A DNA stretch of 64,000 nucleotides from Anaerolineae bacterium (GCA_023382655.1 JAHDWK010000001.1:235089-299088), one strand, 5' to 3'. Shown: positions 16,215-25,902, counted from the first letter of the stretch. Made by a program: numbers and translations. Notes: a model not told the origin generated them from the letters alone.

Positions 16215-19105
16215 TCAGGACGGCCGTTTAAATACTCCTGCAAAAACTGCCCCGTATACGACCGTTCCACCCGTGCCACTTCTTCCGGTGTGCCCTGCGC
16301 AATCACCTCACCACCCCGGTCACCCCCTTCCGGCCCCATATCAATAATCGTGTCCGCCACCTTGATGATGTCCAGATTATGCTCAATGATGATGACCGTG
16401 TTCCCCTTGTCCACCAGCCGGTTCAGCGCCACGATCAATTTGGCGACATCATGTGAATGCAGCCCCACGCTCGGCTCATCCAGAATGTAAATGGTGCGCC
16501 CGGTGGCAATTTTGGATAGTTCACGGCTCAATTTGATGCGCTGTGCCTCGCCGCCGCTGAGGGTCGGCGCAGGTTGCCCCAATGTGATATAGCCCAGCCC
16601 CACATCCATCAACGTCTGCAATTTGCGGGCGATGGGCGCGAAATTCTCGAAGAAGTGCAGCCCTTCTTCCACGCTCAAATCCAGCACCTCGGCGATGTTC
16701 AGCCCCTTGTAGCGCACTTGTAGCGTCTCCCGATTATAGCGCGTGCCGTGACACACATCGCAGGGCACATAAATATCCGGCAAGAACTGCATTTCAATCC
16801 GGTTTTGCCCCTGACCCTCGCACGCTTCACAACGGCCCCCCTTCACATTAAAGCTGAAACGCCCCGGTTTGTAACCGCGCACTTTGCTCTCCGGCAGGCT
16901 GGTAAATAGATCGCGGATGGGGTTGAACAGGTTGGTATACGTGGCCGGATTGGAGCGAGGGGTACGGCCGATAGGTGACTGGTCAATCTCGATCACCTTG
17001 TCTAGATGTTCCAACCCTTCAATCGCTTTGTGTTTGCCCGGCAAAACTTTGGATTTGTAAAAGTGTTGGTTGAGCTTCTTCGCCAATATTTCTATCAGGA
17101 ACGAACTCTTGCCGCTGCCACTGACGCCGGTCACGCACACAAACTGACCCAACGGGAGGCAAATATCCGTCCCCTTCAAATTGTTCTCGGTGGGGGCCAC
17201 CACTTTGATAAACTCTCCCGTACCTTTACGCCGTTTGCGTGGCACGGGAATGCATTCCCGGCCGCTCAGGTACGCCCCGGTAATGGAATTTTCATTGGCG
17301 GCAATGGCCTCGGGTGTGCCCTCGGCGACCACTTCCCCACCATGCAGCCCGGCCCCCGGCCCCAGGTCTATAATCCAGTCGGCCGCGCGCATGGTGTCTT
17401 CGTCGTGTTCCACCACCAGGACGGTATTGCCCAGGTCGCGCATCCCTTTCAGGGTGTGGATGAGGCGGGCATTGTCGCGTTGGTGCAGGCCAATGCTCGG
17501 TTCGTCCAGCACATACAACACACCCATCAATTGGCTGCCAATCTGCGTCGCCAGGCGGATGCGCTGCCCTTCACCGCCGGAGAGGGTGCCGGCCGCCCGA
17601 TCCAGCGTCAGGTAATCCAGTCCCACATTGACCATGAACTGCACCCGGTCGCCAATTTCCTTGAGGATGGAGCGAGCGATAAGCTGCTGGCGCGGGGTGA
17701 GAGGGGAGTCGGTTTCGTGGCGCAGTTTGTTCACCCAGGGCAGGAGGTGGATAACGGCCGTGCCCACCACCGCACTGATCGTCTGCCCATTAATGTCCAC
17801 TGCCCGCGCCACCGGATTCAGCCGCGAACCGCCGCATGTCTCGCAGGGCAAATCTACCATGAACTCTTCCAGCTTTTCGCGTACATAGTCTGAGGTGCTT
17901 TCATGGTAGCGTCGCCACAGGTTGGGTACCACACCTTCATACTTGGTGCGGTATTCCCGTCTGTCACCATCCCGGTTGACATAAAATACAACTACTTCTT
18001 CCGACCCGCTGCCATAAAGCAAAATGTGCAGTTGCGCGTCCGTCAGGTTTTTGACCGGCGTATTGGTGGGGATATTGAAGTGAACGGCCGTGGCCTGCAA
18101 AATCTGCCAGTAATACCCCTGCCGATCTTCGGTGGGCCAACCTATAATGGCCCCATCTTCCAACGACAAATCTTTGTTTGGTATCACCAGATCAGGGTCA
18201 ATCTGCTTTGTTGTACCCAACCCCTGGCAAGCCGGGCAAGCCCCATGCGGGCTGTTAAAACTGAAAGTGCGCGGCTCAATTTCGGGAATGCTCGTGCCGT
18301 CATAGGGGCAGTATAAATGCTCCGAATACAACTGGTCGCTCTGTTTTTCCGGGTCGGTCACATCGTTGATGATGACGATGCCGTTGCCCAGCCGCAGCGC
18401 CGTCTCTATCGAGTCCGTCAGACGGGAACGGGCCGACTGCGCTTCTTCACTGTTGTCATGTGGTTCGTGGCGGATAACCAACCGGTCTACCACCGCTTCA
18501 ATGCTGTGGTTTTTGTACCGGTCTAGCTCAATCTCTTCGTCCACCGCGCGCACTTCGCCGTTGACGCGCACGCGCACAAAACCGGCTTTGCGCACATCGT
18601 CGAAGATGCCTTCGTGCCGCCCTTTGCGGTCGCGCACCAGGGGGGCCAAAATTTGAATGCGACTGTTGAGGGGCATATGGGCCACCGCGTCCACAATTTG
18701 TTCGGCCGATTGGGGCATGACCGGGCGGCCACATTCCGGGCAATGGGGCGTGCCCACGCGGGCATAGAGCAGGCGCAGATAATCGTAAATCTCCGTCACC
18801 GTGCCCACCGTCGAGCGCGGGTTGTGGCTGACCCCCTTCTGGTCAATAGAAACGGCTGGACTGAGACCTTCAATTTGGTCAACGTCCGGCTTTTCCATCT
18901 GCCCTAAAAATTGGCGGGCGTAGGCAGAGAGGGATTCCACATAGCGCCGCTGCCCTTCGGCGAAGATGGTGTCGAAGGCCAACGACGATTTGCCGGAGCC
19001 GGACAGTCCGGTGAGAACAACCAACTTGTCACGCGGAATTTCCACCGTGATGTTTTTCAGGTTATGGGCGCGCGCGCCCCGCACGATGATCTTGTCTAAA
19101 GACAT
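16193..19105 (-). CDS. uvrA: Excinuclease ABC subunit UvrA
   Basis: The DNA-damage recognition ATPase of nucleotide excision repair, which loads UvrB at lesions. At 970 residues it is the usual size. Two ABC modules are visible: Walker A '[12 protein letters not shown]' near residue 33 and '[11 protein letters not shown]' near 655. ABC signatures are '[11 protein letters not shown]' and '[11 protein letters not shown]', with Walker B-type '[11 protein letters not shown]' and '[11 protein letters not shown]'. Zinc-finger cysteines appear in 'CPECGRPV', 'CPYDG...CPACQGLG', and 'CEACEGQG...CDVCHGTR'. The UvrB-binding segment after the first Walker A is present ('[12 protein letters not shown]'). 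The gene stands alone, with no uvrB or uvrC in the window. I see no SOS-box-like site upstream, but a lexA consensus for this phylum was not tested. Confidence 0.98.
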   Translation of the reverse strand: MSLDKIIVRGARAHNLKNITVEIPRDKLVVLTGLSGSGKSSLAFDTIFAEGQRRYVESLSAYARQFLGQMEKPDVDQIEGLSPAVSIDQKGVSHNPRSTVGTVTEIYDYLRLLYARVGTPHCPECGRPVMPQSAEQIVDAVAHMPLNSRIQILAPLVRDRKGRHEGIFDDVRKAGFVRVRVNGEVRAVDEEIELDRYKNHSIEAVVDRLVIRHEPHDNSEEAQSARSRLTDSIETALRLGNGIVIINDVTDPEKQSDQLYSEHLYCPYDGTSIPEIEPRTFSFNSPHGACPACQGLGTTKQIDPDLVIPNKDLSLEDGAIIGWPTEDRQGYYWQILQATAVHFNIPTNTPVKNLTDAQLHILLYGSGSEEVVVFYVNRDGDRREYRTKYEGVVPNLWRRYHESTSDYVREKLEEFMVDLPCETCGGSRLNPVARAVDINGQTISAVVGTAVIHLLPWVNKLRHETDSPLTPRQQLIARSILKEIGDRVQFMVNVGLDYLTLDRAAGTLSGGEGQRIRLATQIGSQLMGVLYVLDEPSIGLHQRDNARLIHTLKGMRDLGNTVLVVEHDEDTMRAADWIIDLGPGAGLHGGEVVAEGTPEAIAANENSITGAYLSGRECIPVPRKRRKGTGEFIKVVAPTENNLKGTDICLPLGQFVCVTGVSGSGKSSFLIEILAKKLNQHFYKSKVLPGKHKAIEGLEHLDKVIEIDQSPIGRTPRSNPATYTNLFNPIRDLFTSLPESKVRGYKPGRFSFNVKGGRCEACEGQGQNRIEMQFLPDIYVPCDVCHGTRYNRETLQVRYKGLNIAEVLDLSVEEGLHFFENFAPIARKLQTLMDVGLGYITLGQPAPTLSGGEAQRIKLSRELSKIATGRTIYILDEPSVGLHSHDVAKLIVALNRLVDKGNTVIIIEHNLDIIKVADTIIDMGPEGGDRGGEVIAQGTPEEVARVERSYTGQFLQEYLNGRPESVNSKQ

Positions 19106-19252
19106 GGTTTTCTCTTCAACGCAGAGACGCGGACCTGTGCTGAGTGTAACCGAAGCAGGCGCAGAGGAAGGAATGAGTCTCGGCGTGTATGAATTGTTTT
19201 AAGCAATCGGGGATTCTACCACGTGGCGCGGGGGGAGACCATTAGGGGAAGA

Positions 19253-19320
19253 TGGGTAATTGGGGAATCGTAACCCGTGAACCGTAGTCGGATAACGGAT
19301 TAGGGAATACGGGTCACGAA
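19253..19320. repeat. Degenerate short-unit array, CCGTAA/CCGTGA type
   Basis: A decayed array of 7-8 bp words (GGTAATTGG, CGTAACC, CGTGAACC, CGGATAA, CGGATTA) sits between uvrA and the class V aminotransferase gene and ends inside the last codons of that gene. Upstream, 19115-19175 carries a separate 'CGCAGAG' type repeat. Confidence 0.55.
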
Positions 19321-20462
19321 ATGACGGCCGTCAACCCCACCAACAACGCATCCATATCTTCCACGGTGTTGTAGCCTTGCACGGAGATGCGGATGAAATG
19401 GCGGCGCTGCCATTCGGTGATCGGTATTTCTACCCGGAACTCCTCAAGCAGCCGCCGTTTTAGTTGCGGTGCGTCAACAGGGGGCAGCGCGGCAATCGCC
19501 ATCTGGTGATAGTCGGCGTCGCTGCGGTACATAGATTCTAAACCGGTGAGGGAGTGAATACGGCCGAGTGTCTGGCGTAGCAGATCGTGGCATTGCTGGC
19601 GCACGGCCGTCCAGTTGTTTTCCGCCTGGAATTGAATGGCCGCGGGAACGGAGAGGTAGGCCGCCGGGTCTATCGTGCCCATCCATTGCAAGTAGTCGAG
19701 GAAATCTGAGCCAAAGGTCAACATGCGCGGTTCGCCCCAGCCCCAACCAACCACCAACGGCTCAATCAAATGCTGCACTTCTGGGCGCGCATATAAAAAG
19801 GCCGACCCTTTGGGGGCGCACAGCCATTTGTGACAATTGCCGGTGTAAAAATCAGCGCCAATGGCGGCCATATCCAACGGAATTTGGCCGGGTGCGTGGG
19901 CGCCATCCACCACCGTCAGGATGCCTTCGGCGCGAGCGCGGGCACAGATGGCGGCGATGGGGAAGGTCACGGCCGTAGCCGAGGTGATGTGGCTGATAAA
20001 AATCACTCGTGTCCGTTCCGTCACCCCTTGCCACAATTCGGCCATCATCTCTTCCGGCGTCTCGGTGGGCAAACTGATGGGTTGATTGACATAACGGAAA
20101 CCCTGTTTCTGGCTCAAAAAGCGCCAGATATTGTCACACGCCCCATATTCGTGATCTGTCGCCAGCACCTCGTCCCCCTCGCCAAGTGCGAGCGACCGGG
20201 CCACCACGTTGACGGCAAAGGTAGCATTAGGCACAAAAACGAGATCGGCTGCCGGTAAATTGACATAATCGCTAAGCGACTGCCGCGCCTGGGCAAAATG
20301 ATCGCCCAGTTCGCCGGCGATAAACTGCACCGGCTGCCGCTCCAGCCGCCGCTGCCACTCCTGATACACAGCAAACACCGGTGCCGGCGTGGCCCCAAAC
20401 GAGCCATGATTAAGAAAATGTACGTCGGGATCGAGGAGGAAGAGATTTTTGAGAGAGGTCAT
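19314..20462 (-). CDS. Class V aminotransferase, isopenicillin-N epimerase-like
   Basis: A 382-residue PLP enzyme of the fold-type I class V aminotransferase/cysteine desulfurase superfamily. ATG at 20462 follows AAGGAAC; the longer frame to 20537 is only repeat sequence. Motifs: 'FLNHGSFGATPAPV' at the N-terminus (epimerase-like group), 'ATDHEYGACDNIW', 'FISHITSATAVTFPI', the PLP-Asp/His block 'VVDGAHAPGQIPLDM', and the Schiff-base Lys in 'FYTGNCHKWLCAPKGSAFL' near residue 225. It most resembles the isopenicillin-N epimerase/hercynylcysteine lyase-like group; no penicillin or ergothioneine genes are nearby, so the substrate is open. The heptad array at 20476-20544 separates it from the upstream lipoprotein gene on the same strand. 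Confidence 0.88.
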   Translation of the reverse strand: MTSLKNLFLLDPDVHFLNHGSFGATPAPVFAVYQEWQRRLERQPVQFIAGELGDHFAQARQSLSDYVNLPAADLVFVPNATFAVNVVARSLALGEGDEVLATDHEYGACDNIWRFLSQKQGFRYVNQPISLPTETPEEMMAELWQGVTERTRVIFISHITSATAVTFPIAAICARARAEGILTVVDGAHAPGQIPLDMAAIGADFYTGNCHKWLCAPKGSAFLYARPEVQHLIEPLVVGWGWGEPRMLTFGSDFLDYLQWMGTIDPAAYLSVPAAIQFQAENNWTAVRQQCHDLLRQTLGRIHSLTGLESMYRSDADYHQMAIAALPPVDAPQLKRRLLEEFRVEIPITEWQRRHFIRISVQGYNTVEDMDALLVGLTAVIS

Positions 20463-20475
20463 GGGGTGTTCCTTT

Positions 20476-20544
20476 GGTGAGATTGGAGATTGGAGATTAG
20501 GAGATTGGGGGAATCTCTCAATCTCCCAATCTCTCAATCTCCTC
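20476..20544. repeat. Heptad array, unit GATTGGA / TCCAATC
   Basis: Four to five direct GGAGATT/GATTGGA units are followed by their complements (CTCAATCTCC type), giving a long hairpin between two minus-strand genes. The unit is the same as at 6652-6712. Confidence 0.8.
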
Positions 20545-20545
20545 T

Positions 20546-21871
20546 TTACGGCTGCCAGATGCGCAGCACATTATCGGACCGGCCCAGGCCAACGGCCGTT
20601 TGCCCCTCACCCATCGCCACGCCTGCCAGATTGCTTGTCAGTTCACTGCCGATGTCCAGGTGGTACACGGCCGTAGCCCCTGCATCTGTGCGTTGAATGC
20701 CGCCCAATTGTGTGCCATCAGTGGTGGGGAGCAGGAGTTCGGTACGGCCGTCGCCGTCAAAATCCCCCACCATGGCCATATCCAGATTGCGCGAACCAAT
20801 GACGTGAGAACTGTAACCGGGCAGTTCGGCCACCAGGCGCAATTCACCCTCCTGCCACTGGTAAAACTCTACCACGCCGCCGATATGTGGGGTGCGCACG
20901 GCCGTTAATTCCATTTCCCCGTTTGGCCCAAAAGGGGCAATGGCAATCTGGTGCTGCCACCTGTTGCCCTGACCAATCGGTGGAGCCGTGGCTAACTGTG
21001 TGCCGTCTTCGGCAAACAGCGTCAACTGCGCTCCCTGGTCAGCATCGGACAGGGTAAGCAGAATTTCCCGGTTTCCGTCGCCATTCCAGTCAGCCCACAG
21101 CGGCATGATGCCTTCTACCACCTGCGGTTCAGGGATGAGAAAGTGGGCCACCACCTCTATTTCCGGGTCGGTTTTGATGAGGGCAAACCCGCCCGCTTCG
21201 ATGGCGTCGCCTAAGACGCCGTGTGGGTAGCGTTCGGTGGGGTCGGTGAGCAAGAGCAAACGGCCGTGCCCGTCAAACAACAGCCGCGCATCTGGCAGCG
21301 CCGTGATCGGCGGTTGGCCCATGACTTCACCGGCATTGACCAGGGTCAGTTCACCGGATTGATTGGCGTGGGCGATGTGTCCGGCGTTGTTGTAGATGAC
21401 GGGGGCGCTGCCTGCCGGGTCGGCGGTGGGTGGATTGAGGAAGATCGCCTGCCCCTGCACGGGGTCCACGGTCATCACCGGGGCGATCTCTGGCGTGAGA
21501 TCGTTGCTGTCAATGGGCGTCACTTCACCCGCGTTAACCAGGAAAGCCTGCGTACGGCCGTCAGCCAGCACCACCCCCCACAACACACCTTGAGCCAGGG
21601 GTACGGCCGTGACCCATTGCGGCGTGCCCGCCAGCGGAATGTCTAGCGGTGGCAGGTTGGGCACATTGCCCCGCCCGGCGACCACCCGGTTGCCGTCGGC
21701 GCGCTGGTAAGTGTAGCCATACGGCCGGGCCAGCGCTGACTCCTGCGGGACAATCATTTCCGCCGTAGGTAAAGGCGGCAATGTGGGGACGGGGGTGGGT
21801 ACGGCCGCTGTTTCCCGGCCACAACCAACCAGGGTAATGAGGACAATGATCAACAGGCAGCACTTATTCAT
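20546..21871 (-). CDS. Lipoprotein with FG-GAP/VCBS-like repeats
   Basis: A 441-residue predicted lipoprotein. ATG at 21871 is chosen because the signal peptide 'MNKCCLLIIVLITLVGCG' with lipobox LVGC begins there. The mature protein carries calcium-binding-like Asp motifs of the FG-GAP/VCBS type: 'LWADWNGDGNREILLTL' and 'MAMVGDFDGDGRTELLLP', as found in beta-propeller surface proteins. A Pro/Thr linker follows the lipid Cys. Seven ACGGCCGT octamers lie in this gene, an unusually high density. It precedes the class V aminotransferase on the same strand, 83 bp away. It is likely a cell-surface protein of beta-propeller form; ligand unknown. Confidence 0.8.
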   Translation of the reverse strand: MNKCCLLIIVLITLVGCGRETAAVPTPVPTLPPLPTAEMIVPQESALARPYGYTYQRADGNRVVAGRGNVPNLPPLDIPLAGTPQWVTAVPLAQGVLWGVVLADGRTQAFLVNAGEVTPIDSNDLTPEIAPVMTVDPVQGQAIFLNPPTADPAGSAPVIYNNAGHIAHANQSGELTLVNAGEVMGQPPITALPDARLLFDGHGRLLLLTDPTERYPHGVLGDAIEAGGFALIKTDPEIEVVAHFLIPEPQVVEGIMPLWADWNGDGNREILLTLSDADQGAQLTLFAEDGTQLATAPPIGQGNRWQHQIAIAPFGPNGEMELTAVRTPHIGGVVEFYQWQEGELRLVAELPGYSSHVIGSRNLDMAMVGDFDGDGRTELLLPTTDGTQLGGIQRTDAGATAVYHLDIGSELTSNLAGVAMGEGQTAVGLGRSDNVLRIWQP

Positions 21872-22308
21872 AAAAAAGAGGCAGGCATAAAAACCCAATA
21901 ATCAGTGGGGTGACAGGAAATACGACCAGGGGCGTTGTCTTGAAAATCTTGTGGTTTCATACGTCTTACTATCACAAACGATTAAAAGAAATCGCCTTAT
22001 TATCATTTTCACGATTAAATGATAACAAGATGGATTGTTTGCGTCCAAAATCAGACAGATATAGCTTGAAGGAGCGTGTGGCGTTTCTGTTGATAGTCAA
22101 TCACTTGTTGCCTATCACCTTTCACACCTATTTCCTATTAATTTCCACAGAATTGTTCGCAAAAGACAGAAAAGTTGCCAGAATTACGGGCAATTATTAA
22201 AGGTAGTACCGGTATTTTACAGGTGCGGCGGGTTTTATACGCGCGTTGCACCTATAAACTTTGATCATTTTGTTATTCCAAACCAAGTTTAGTAAGGAAG
22301 ATTGGCAG
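21872..22308. other. 437-bp AT-rich intergenic region
   Basis: Divergent spacer between the FG-GAP lipoprotein and a small membrane protein. It is AT-rich and free of octamers. A weak hairpin, AGGTGC (22221-22226) with GCACCT (22248-22253), lies about 55 bp before the next gene. A 96-codon frame here has no plausible ribosome-binding site or recognisable pattern, so I leave it out. I see nothing else. Confidence 0.6.
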
Positions 22309-22569
22309 ATGAAAAAGAAACTTAATGCGTGGTGGGAAACAGTAGATGTGATGTTGCTGTCAGCGATTTTTCTGGCCTCAATGTTGGGCACAGTCGTCAG
22401 CGCCGTTATCTTAAAGTGGGGCATGTTGTATTACGGGGAATTGGGTTTTGCGGCGCGCCTGGCTGTCAGTCTGACGGCTACGGCTGCCTATGCCCTGGTT
22501 GTGGTCGCCGTCTTTTTTGCCTTCTTTCCGGAAACGAAGACCGTCTTACAGCGCATCTGGCGCAAATAA
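22309..22569 (+). CDS. Small two-helix membrane protein of unknown function
   Basis: An 86-residue protein starting at ATG 22309, with AAGGAAG 9-15 bp upstream. An in-frame alternative at 22261 has no such site. A Lys-rich N-terminus (MKKKLNAWWETVD) is followed by hydrophobic segments at about 17-38 and 53-74 and a short cytoplasmic-type tail 'FFPETKTVLQRIWRK'. No family recognised. A strong intrinsic terminator at 22648-22679 closes the unit, which supports a real single-gene transcript. The neighbour across the terminator is the stress-type protein GlsB, in the opposite direction. Confidence 0.65.
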   Translation: MKKKLNAWWETVDVMLLSAIFLASMLGTVVSAVILKWGMLYYGELGFAARLAVSLTATAAYALVVVAVFFAFFPETKTVLQRIWRK

Positions 22570-22647
22570 CTCCGCGAAGAACGCAAAGGATTACCAGAAG
22601 GGAAATTCGTGTAATTGGTATAATTTGTGGCACAAACACATAAAAAT

Positions 22648-22679
22648 AGCCGGGCATCGTTTCAATTGCCCGGCTTTTT
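22648..22679. terminator. Bidirectional intrinsic terminator
   Basis: Perfect 9-bp stem AGCCGGGCA (22648-22656) and TGCCCGGCT (22667-22675), followed by a T run on the plus strand and preceded by an A run. It therefore can serve both the small membrane protein (+) and the convergent GlsB gene (-). Confidence 0.85.
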
Positions 22680-22695
22680 CATTGCGCAAACGCAG

Positions 22696-22962
22696 CTATT
22701 TAACCATGGCTCGCTGTACCAATCCCACCACAAAGAGCAGGATGACCGCGCCTAAGATCGCCACCACCAGGCTGTATAGATCGAGCCCGGTGGTGCCAGA
22801 TGCGCCAAACAGATTCATTACCCAGCCACCGATGACGGCGCCGACAATGCCCACCACAATATTGGCGATGGCCCCCATTTGGGCATTCTTCTTCATGATC
22901 ATGCTGGCAATCCAGCCGGCCAAAGCACCCAAAATAACCCATACCAAGAGATTGACTAACAT
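22696..22962 (-). CDS. GlsB/YeaQ/YmgE family stress-response membrane protein
   Basis: An 88-residue three-helix membrane protein of the transglycosylase-associated (GlsB/YeaQ/YmgE) family. Diagnostic Gly-rich pattern: 'LGALAGWIASMIMKKNAQMG', then 'NIVVGIVGAVIGGWVMNLFG' and a last helix 'LVVAILGAVILLFVVGLV'. AAAAGGAGAAC before the ATG is a strong ribosome-binding site. Family members are upregulated by envelope and general stress in many bacteria; molecular function is unknown. It has its own terminator (shared, 22648-22679) and is followed upstream by a 150-bp gap with a hairpin. Confidence 0.92.
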   Translation of the reverse strand: MLVNLLVWVILGALAGWIASMIMKKNAQMGAIANIVVGIVGAVIGGWVMNLFGASGTTGLDLYSLVVAILGAVILLFVVGLVQRAMVK

Positions 22963-23077
22963 GGTTGTTCTCCTTTTTTAATCAGCAATGTTGAGATGTG
23001 AGGCGCGATGTTTGATAAAATGTAAATCTATGGGCTAAAACAGCGTAACGGCCGTAAAGTTGCGCAATTGTTCAGAC

Positions 23078-23103
23078 CCGAAGGGTTTTCTGAAACCCTT
23101 CGG
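23078..23103. terminator. Stem-loop, probable terminator of the LppX-like gene
   Basis: Perfect 11-bp stem CCGAAGGGTTT (23078-23088) and AAACCCTTCGG (23093-23103) with a 4-base loop, 10 bp past the stop of the minus-strand LppX-like gene. The U tract is weak in that direction. The stem word resembles that of the terminator at 25435-25469. Confidence 0.55.
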
Positions 23104-23113
23104 TCTTTAATCT

Positions 23114-23854
23114 TTAGTCGGTAATGGGCGGTTGAATGTCTACTACCTCGCCATAATTGGCAAAGTCTACCTGCCAGATGCTTGGTTCACCCGCCACCGG
23201 TTCCGGTTCTGTGACCACCACCCGCACCAGTTCAAACGTCTCCGGCGCAATCCATAATGCCACCGTTACCGGCTGTGGGCCAATGAGCGTACCACTCATT
23301 TCATACAACCGTTCTCCGGCCACATCACCCGTCAGGTGATACAGCAGTTGGTCAGGGCCGCCACTCTCCTGCAAATTTTGCGGCTCGGCCAATTGTAGAT
23401 TGCTCACATCATTTGTCAGGATGGTGGGCAGCCCCACCGTGCCATCAAACAACACTGCCGGGTTAAAGCCCCAGTTTGGCGGCAGCTCTTCCCATTCTCC
23501 CGTTGCTACGTTCGTTTGCCACTGCGTCGCGGCAATGCTGACTACGTCTACATCGGTAATGAGGCCAGGACCAATCACGCGCACGGTGGCGGTGGCTTTG
23601 TCTGGGGCTACGTAGGCGCCTGTCGCCCGGCGAAAGGAGAGGATATTGTCCGGGTCCAAATAAGCGGGCGCACCTTCACGGCTGATGTCGAAATAAAAAC
23701 CAGATAGCTCGTTCATGCGGTCAGCGGCGTTTTGCACAATATCTGCTGGCGCTAATTCCGGCAGGGAGGTGGAACGACAGGCAGTGAGGAGAAGTACGGC
23801 CGTCACCAACCAAAAGAACCCGTAACCCGTGATCCGTAATCTGTGATCCGTCAT
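23114..23854 (-). CDS. LppX/LprG-family lipoprotein
   Basis: A 246-residue lipoprotein of the LppX_LprAFG type: a single antiparallel-sheet shell with a lipid-binding cavity, used in mycobacteria and others to carry lipids across the envelope. Signal peptide with lipobox 'LLLTACRS'. The mature part starts 'LPELAPADIVQNAADRMNELSGFYFDI', then 'GPGLITDVDVVSIAATQWQTN' and 'LWIAPETFELVRVVV', the usual family order. The N-terminal 'MTDHRLRITGYG' is encoded by a heptad repeat (23817-23858), so either the repeat has supplied the start and the n-region or the true start is slightly different. No transporter partner is adjacent. Confidence 0.82.
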   Translation of the reverse strand: MTDHRLRITGYGFFWLVTAVLLLTACRSTSLPELAPADIVQNAADRMNELSGFYFDISREGAPAYLDPDNILSFRRATGAYVAPDKATATVRVIGPGLITDVDVVSIAATQWQTNVATGEWEELPPNWGFNPAVLFDGTVGLPTILTNDVSNLQLAEPQNLQESGGPDQLLYHLTGDVAGERLYEMSGTLIGPQPVTVALWIAPETFELVRVVVTEPEPVAGEPSIWQVDFANYGEVVDIQPPITD

Positions 23855-23858
23855 GCGG
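23817..23858. repeat. Heptad array inside the LppX-like gene start, unit CCGTAAC/CCGTGAT
   Basis: Five consecutive degenerate heptads (CCCGTAA, CCCGTGA, TCCGTAA, TCTGTGA, TCCGTCA) encode the first residues of the lipoprotein on the opposite strand. The unit matches those at 19253 and 28217. Confidence 0.75.
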
Positions 23859-24024
23859 CAAAGCTTACCCAGGCATAGGAAATTTGTCCACATGGTAGCT
23901 ATGCCCTATTGGGAAGGGGCACGGCCGTTCATAAAATGAACCCCAAAGGACGCGAAGGAACGCAAAGATTTTCTCTGCGCCTCCGCGCCTCTGCGTTAAA
24001 TTTTTTCGAGGAGCAGATAAACAT

Positions 24025-25356
24025 ATGATGGCTCAACAAACAGACGCCGCCACCGGCGCCGCCACCGAGCGCGTGAAAACCTGCCTCTGGCTGGCGCAAA
24101 AAATAGAAAAATCCCTACCAGAAAACATCATTCTGGAACGCAATCCCCAGAGCATCAAGTTGATCGAGGATCGCTACAACCTGGCTAAACAGCGTGTCAG
24201 TATTGCGCCCGGCGACGAAAAGCAATTTTTTGCCGACTTGCTGGATGAAATTTTCGGCTTTGGCCCCCTGGAAAAGGCGATTAAAGATGACAATATCTCC
24301 GAAATCATGGTCAACCGCGCCGATCTCGTCTTTGTGGAACAAAAGGGGCGCATCACCGAATCCAATATCAAATTTGCCGACGACACCCATGTTGAGCGGA
24401 TCATCAATAAAATACTCAAACCGCTCAACCGGTATGTGGGGCCGGATTCACCGCTGGTTGACGCCCGTCTGCCTGATGGTTCCCGTGTCAATGCCATCAT
24501 CCCTCCTTGTGCCATAGATGGCCCCAACATCACCATCCGCAAATTCAGCAAAACCCCCTTTGGTGTACTAGACCTGATTCGTTTTGGCACCCTGACGCCG
24601 GATATGGCCGAATTTTTAGACGCCTGTGTGAAGTCTCACCTCAATATCGTCGTGTCGGGTGGTACCGGCTCCGGTAAAACCACTTTGCTCAACATCCTGT
24701 CGGGCTTTATTCCAGATAATGACCGTATTGTCACCATTGAAGACGCGGCTGAATTGAGCTTGCAGCAGCGGCACGTGGTACGCCTGGAAACTAAAAAACC
24801 ATCTCGCAAAGGAGATACTGAAGTCACTGTGCGTGACCTGGTCAGGAACTCGCTGCGGATGCGCCCGGAACGCATTGTGGTGGGTGAATGTCGTGGCGGT
24901 GAGGCGTTGGATATGTTGCAGGCCATGAATACCGGGCACGATGGCAGTCTGACTACCGTCCATGCCAATACCCCACGCGATACTATTTCTCGTCTGGAAA
25001 CGTTGGTGCTGATGGCGGGCATGGATTTGCCGCTATCGGTGGTACGCAAGCAGATTGTCTCCGCCATTCACCTGATTGTGCAGCAGTCGCGTCTGCGGGA
25101 TGGTAGCCGCAAGATCATTAACATCACCGAAATTACAGGGATGGAGGGGGATACGCCGGTGATGCAAGATATTTTCAAGTTTCAAGAGACGGGACAAGAC
25201 CAAAATGGTAAAGTGCTGGGCGAATATGTGCCTGGTGGCAACCGGCCAATGTGTGAAGAACGTTTGAAAAATCATGGGTTCAATTTACCGGCTACGATGT
25301 TTATGAGCAGCACCGCCTCTGCGCGCGGGGGAACTTTTGATAGACGTAAACGCTAA
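24025..25356 (+). CDS. CpaF/TadA-family type II/IV secretion ATPase (orphan copy)
   Basis: A 443-residue hexameric secretion ATPase of the CpaF/TadA group, which powers assembly of Tad pili or related machines at the inner membrane face. The N-terminal domain (to about residue 150) includes 'FADLLDEIFGFGPLEKAI' and 'EIMVNRADLVFVEQKG'. Walker A 'GGTGSGKTT' is at about 212-220, the Asp box is 'IVTIEDAAEL', Walker B is 'RPERIVVGECRGGEALDML' and the His box 'TGHDGSLTTVHAN'. GAGGAG precedes the ATG. It stands alone: no cpaE, tadB, tadC or pilin genes follow, and a strong terminator ends it. A close paralog opens at 62695 in a proper Tad context. It may serve an unlinked machine. Confidence 0.93.
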   Translation: MMAQQTDAATGAATERVKTCLWLAQKIEKSLPENIILERNPQSIKLIEDRYNLAKQRVSIAPGDEKQFFADLLDEIFGFGPLEKAIKDDNISEIMVNRADLVFVEQKGRITESNIKFADDTHVERIINKILKPLNRYVGPDSPLVDARLPDGSRVNAIIPPCAIDGPNITIRKFSKTPFGVLDLIRFGTLTPDMAEFLDACVKSHLNIVVSGGTGSGKTTLLNILSGFIPDNDRIVTIEDAAELSLQQRHVVRLETKKPSRKGDTEVTVRDLVRNSLRMRPERIVVGECRGGEALDMLQAMNTGHDGSLTTVHANTPRDTISRLETLVLMAGMDLPLSVVRKQIVSAIHLIVQQSRLRDGSRKIINITEITGMEGDTPVMQDIFKFQETGQDQNGKVLGEYVPGGNRPMCEERLKNHGFNLPATMFMSSTASARGGTFDRRKR

Positions 25357-25434
25357 CCAGAACTCATTTTAGCAACCGGCAGGCGACGCACCCCATGATT
25401 CCCCCAAAAACGCGCTGCCTGCCACTTCTATCGT

Positions 25435-25469
25435 AAACCCTTCGGCTGGCGACGGCCGAAGGGTTTTTT
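25435..25469 (+). terminator. Intrinsic terminator of the orphan cpaF-like gene
   Basis: Perfect 12-bp stem AAACCCTTCGGC (25435-25446) / GCCGAAGGGTTT (25455-25466) with an 8-base loop and a run of T. It lies 78 bp past the stop codon and just before the convergent PIN toxin gene. Confidence 0.9.
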
Positions 25470-25902
25470 ATGAAGCTACAAATGAGGCTACATCACCGGG
25501 ACTAACCCGCTGAATCAGCGGCAGCCGATCAAAATGCCGGTCAAAGCTAAAAACCGTTGCCATACCTTTGTTAATCATGCGGGCTGCCAAAAGCGCGTCT
25601 ATAAAATCAATATTTTTTGTTTCAAACAATGTCAGAGCGTGCAAAACGGTGGTTTTATCGGTTGTTTCAATACCGTCCTGGAGTAGAAAATCTCGTAAGG
25701 TTGTCGCAATTGTTACCACATCTTGTTTGTAAAATGACTTCAAGACCCAGACCATTTCGGCGACAATCAAATCATCAATTAGCAGAACTATCTGGCCGCT
25801 GGCGACGGCCTGAAAGAGGGTAGCTGCTTCTTGGGCCATTGGCAAAGGGTCGTTAAGCAAGAAACGCAGAACGACATTAGCGTCCACAAAGGCTTTATTC
25901 AT
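25468..25902 (-). CDS. PIN-domain toxin (VapC-like ribonuclease)
   Basis: A 144-residue PIN-domain protein, the expected size for a VapC-type endoribonuclease toxin. Acidic metal-binding residues are visible: Asp in 'AFVDANVVLRFLL' (residue 7), Glu in 'LIVAEMVWVL' (near 49), Asp in 'NIDFIDALLAA' (near 100) and Asp in 'VFSFDRHFDRL' (near 120). Its start overlaps the upstream antitoxin gene by 8 bp, the classic arrangement of translationally coupled type II toxin-antitoxin pairs. The pair is free of the ACGGCCGT octamer, consistent with a mobile locus. The RNA target cannot be read from the sequence. Confidence 0.9.
   Translation of the reverse strand: MNKAFVDANVVLRFLLNDPLPMAQEAATLFQAVASGQIVLLIDDLIVAEMVWVLKSFYKQDVVTIATTLRDFLLQDGIETTDKTTVLHALTLFETKNIDFIDALLAARMINKGMATVFSFDRHFDRLPLIQRVSPGDVASFVAS

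Noticed and set aside
21910-22200. 96-codon frame in the AT-rich gap
   Set aside because: No ribosome-binding site, no recognisable pattern, unlike the codon use of the neighbours.
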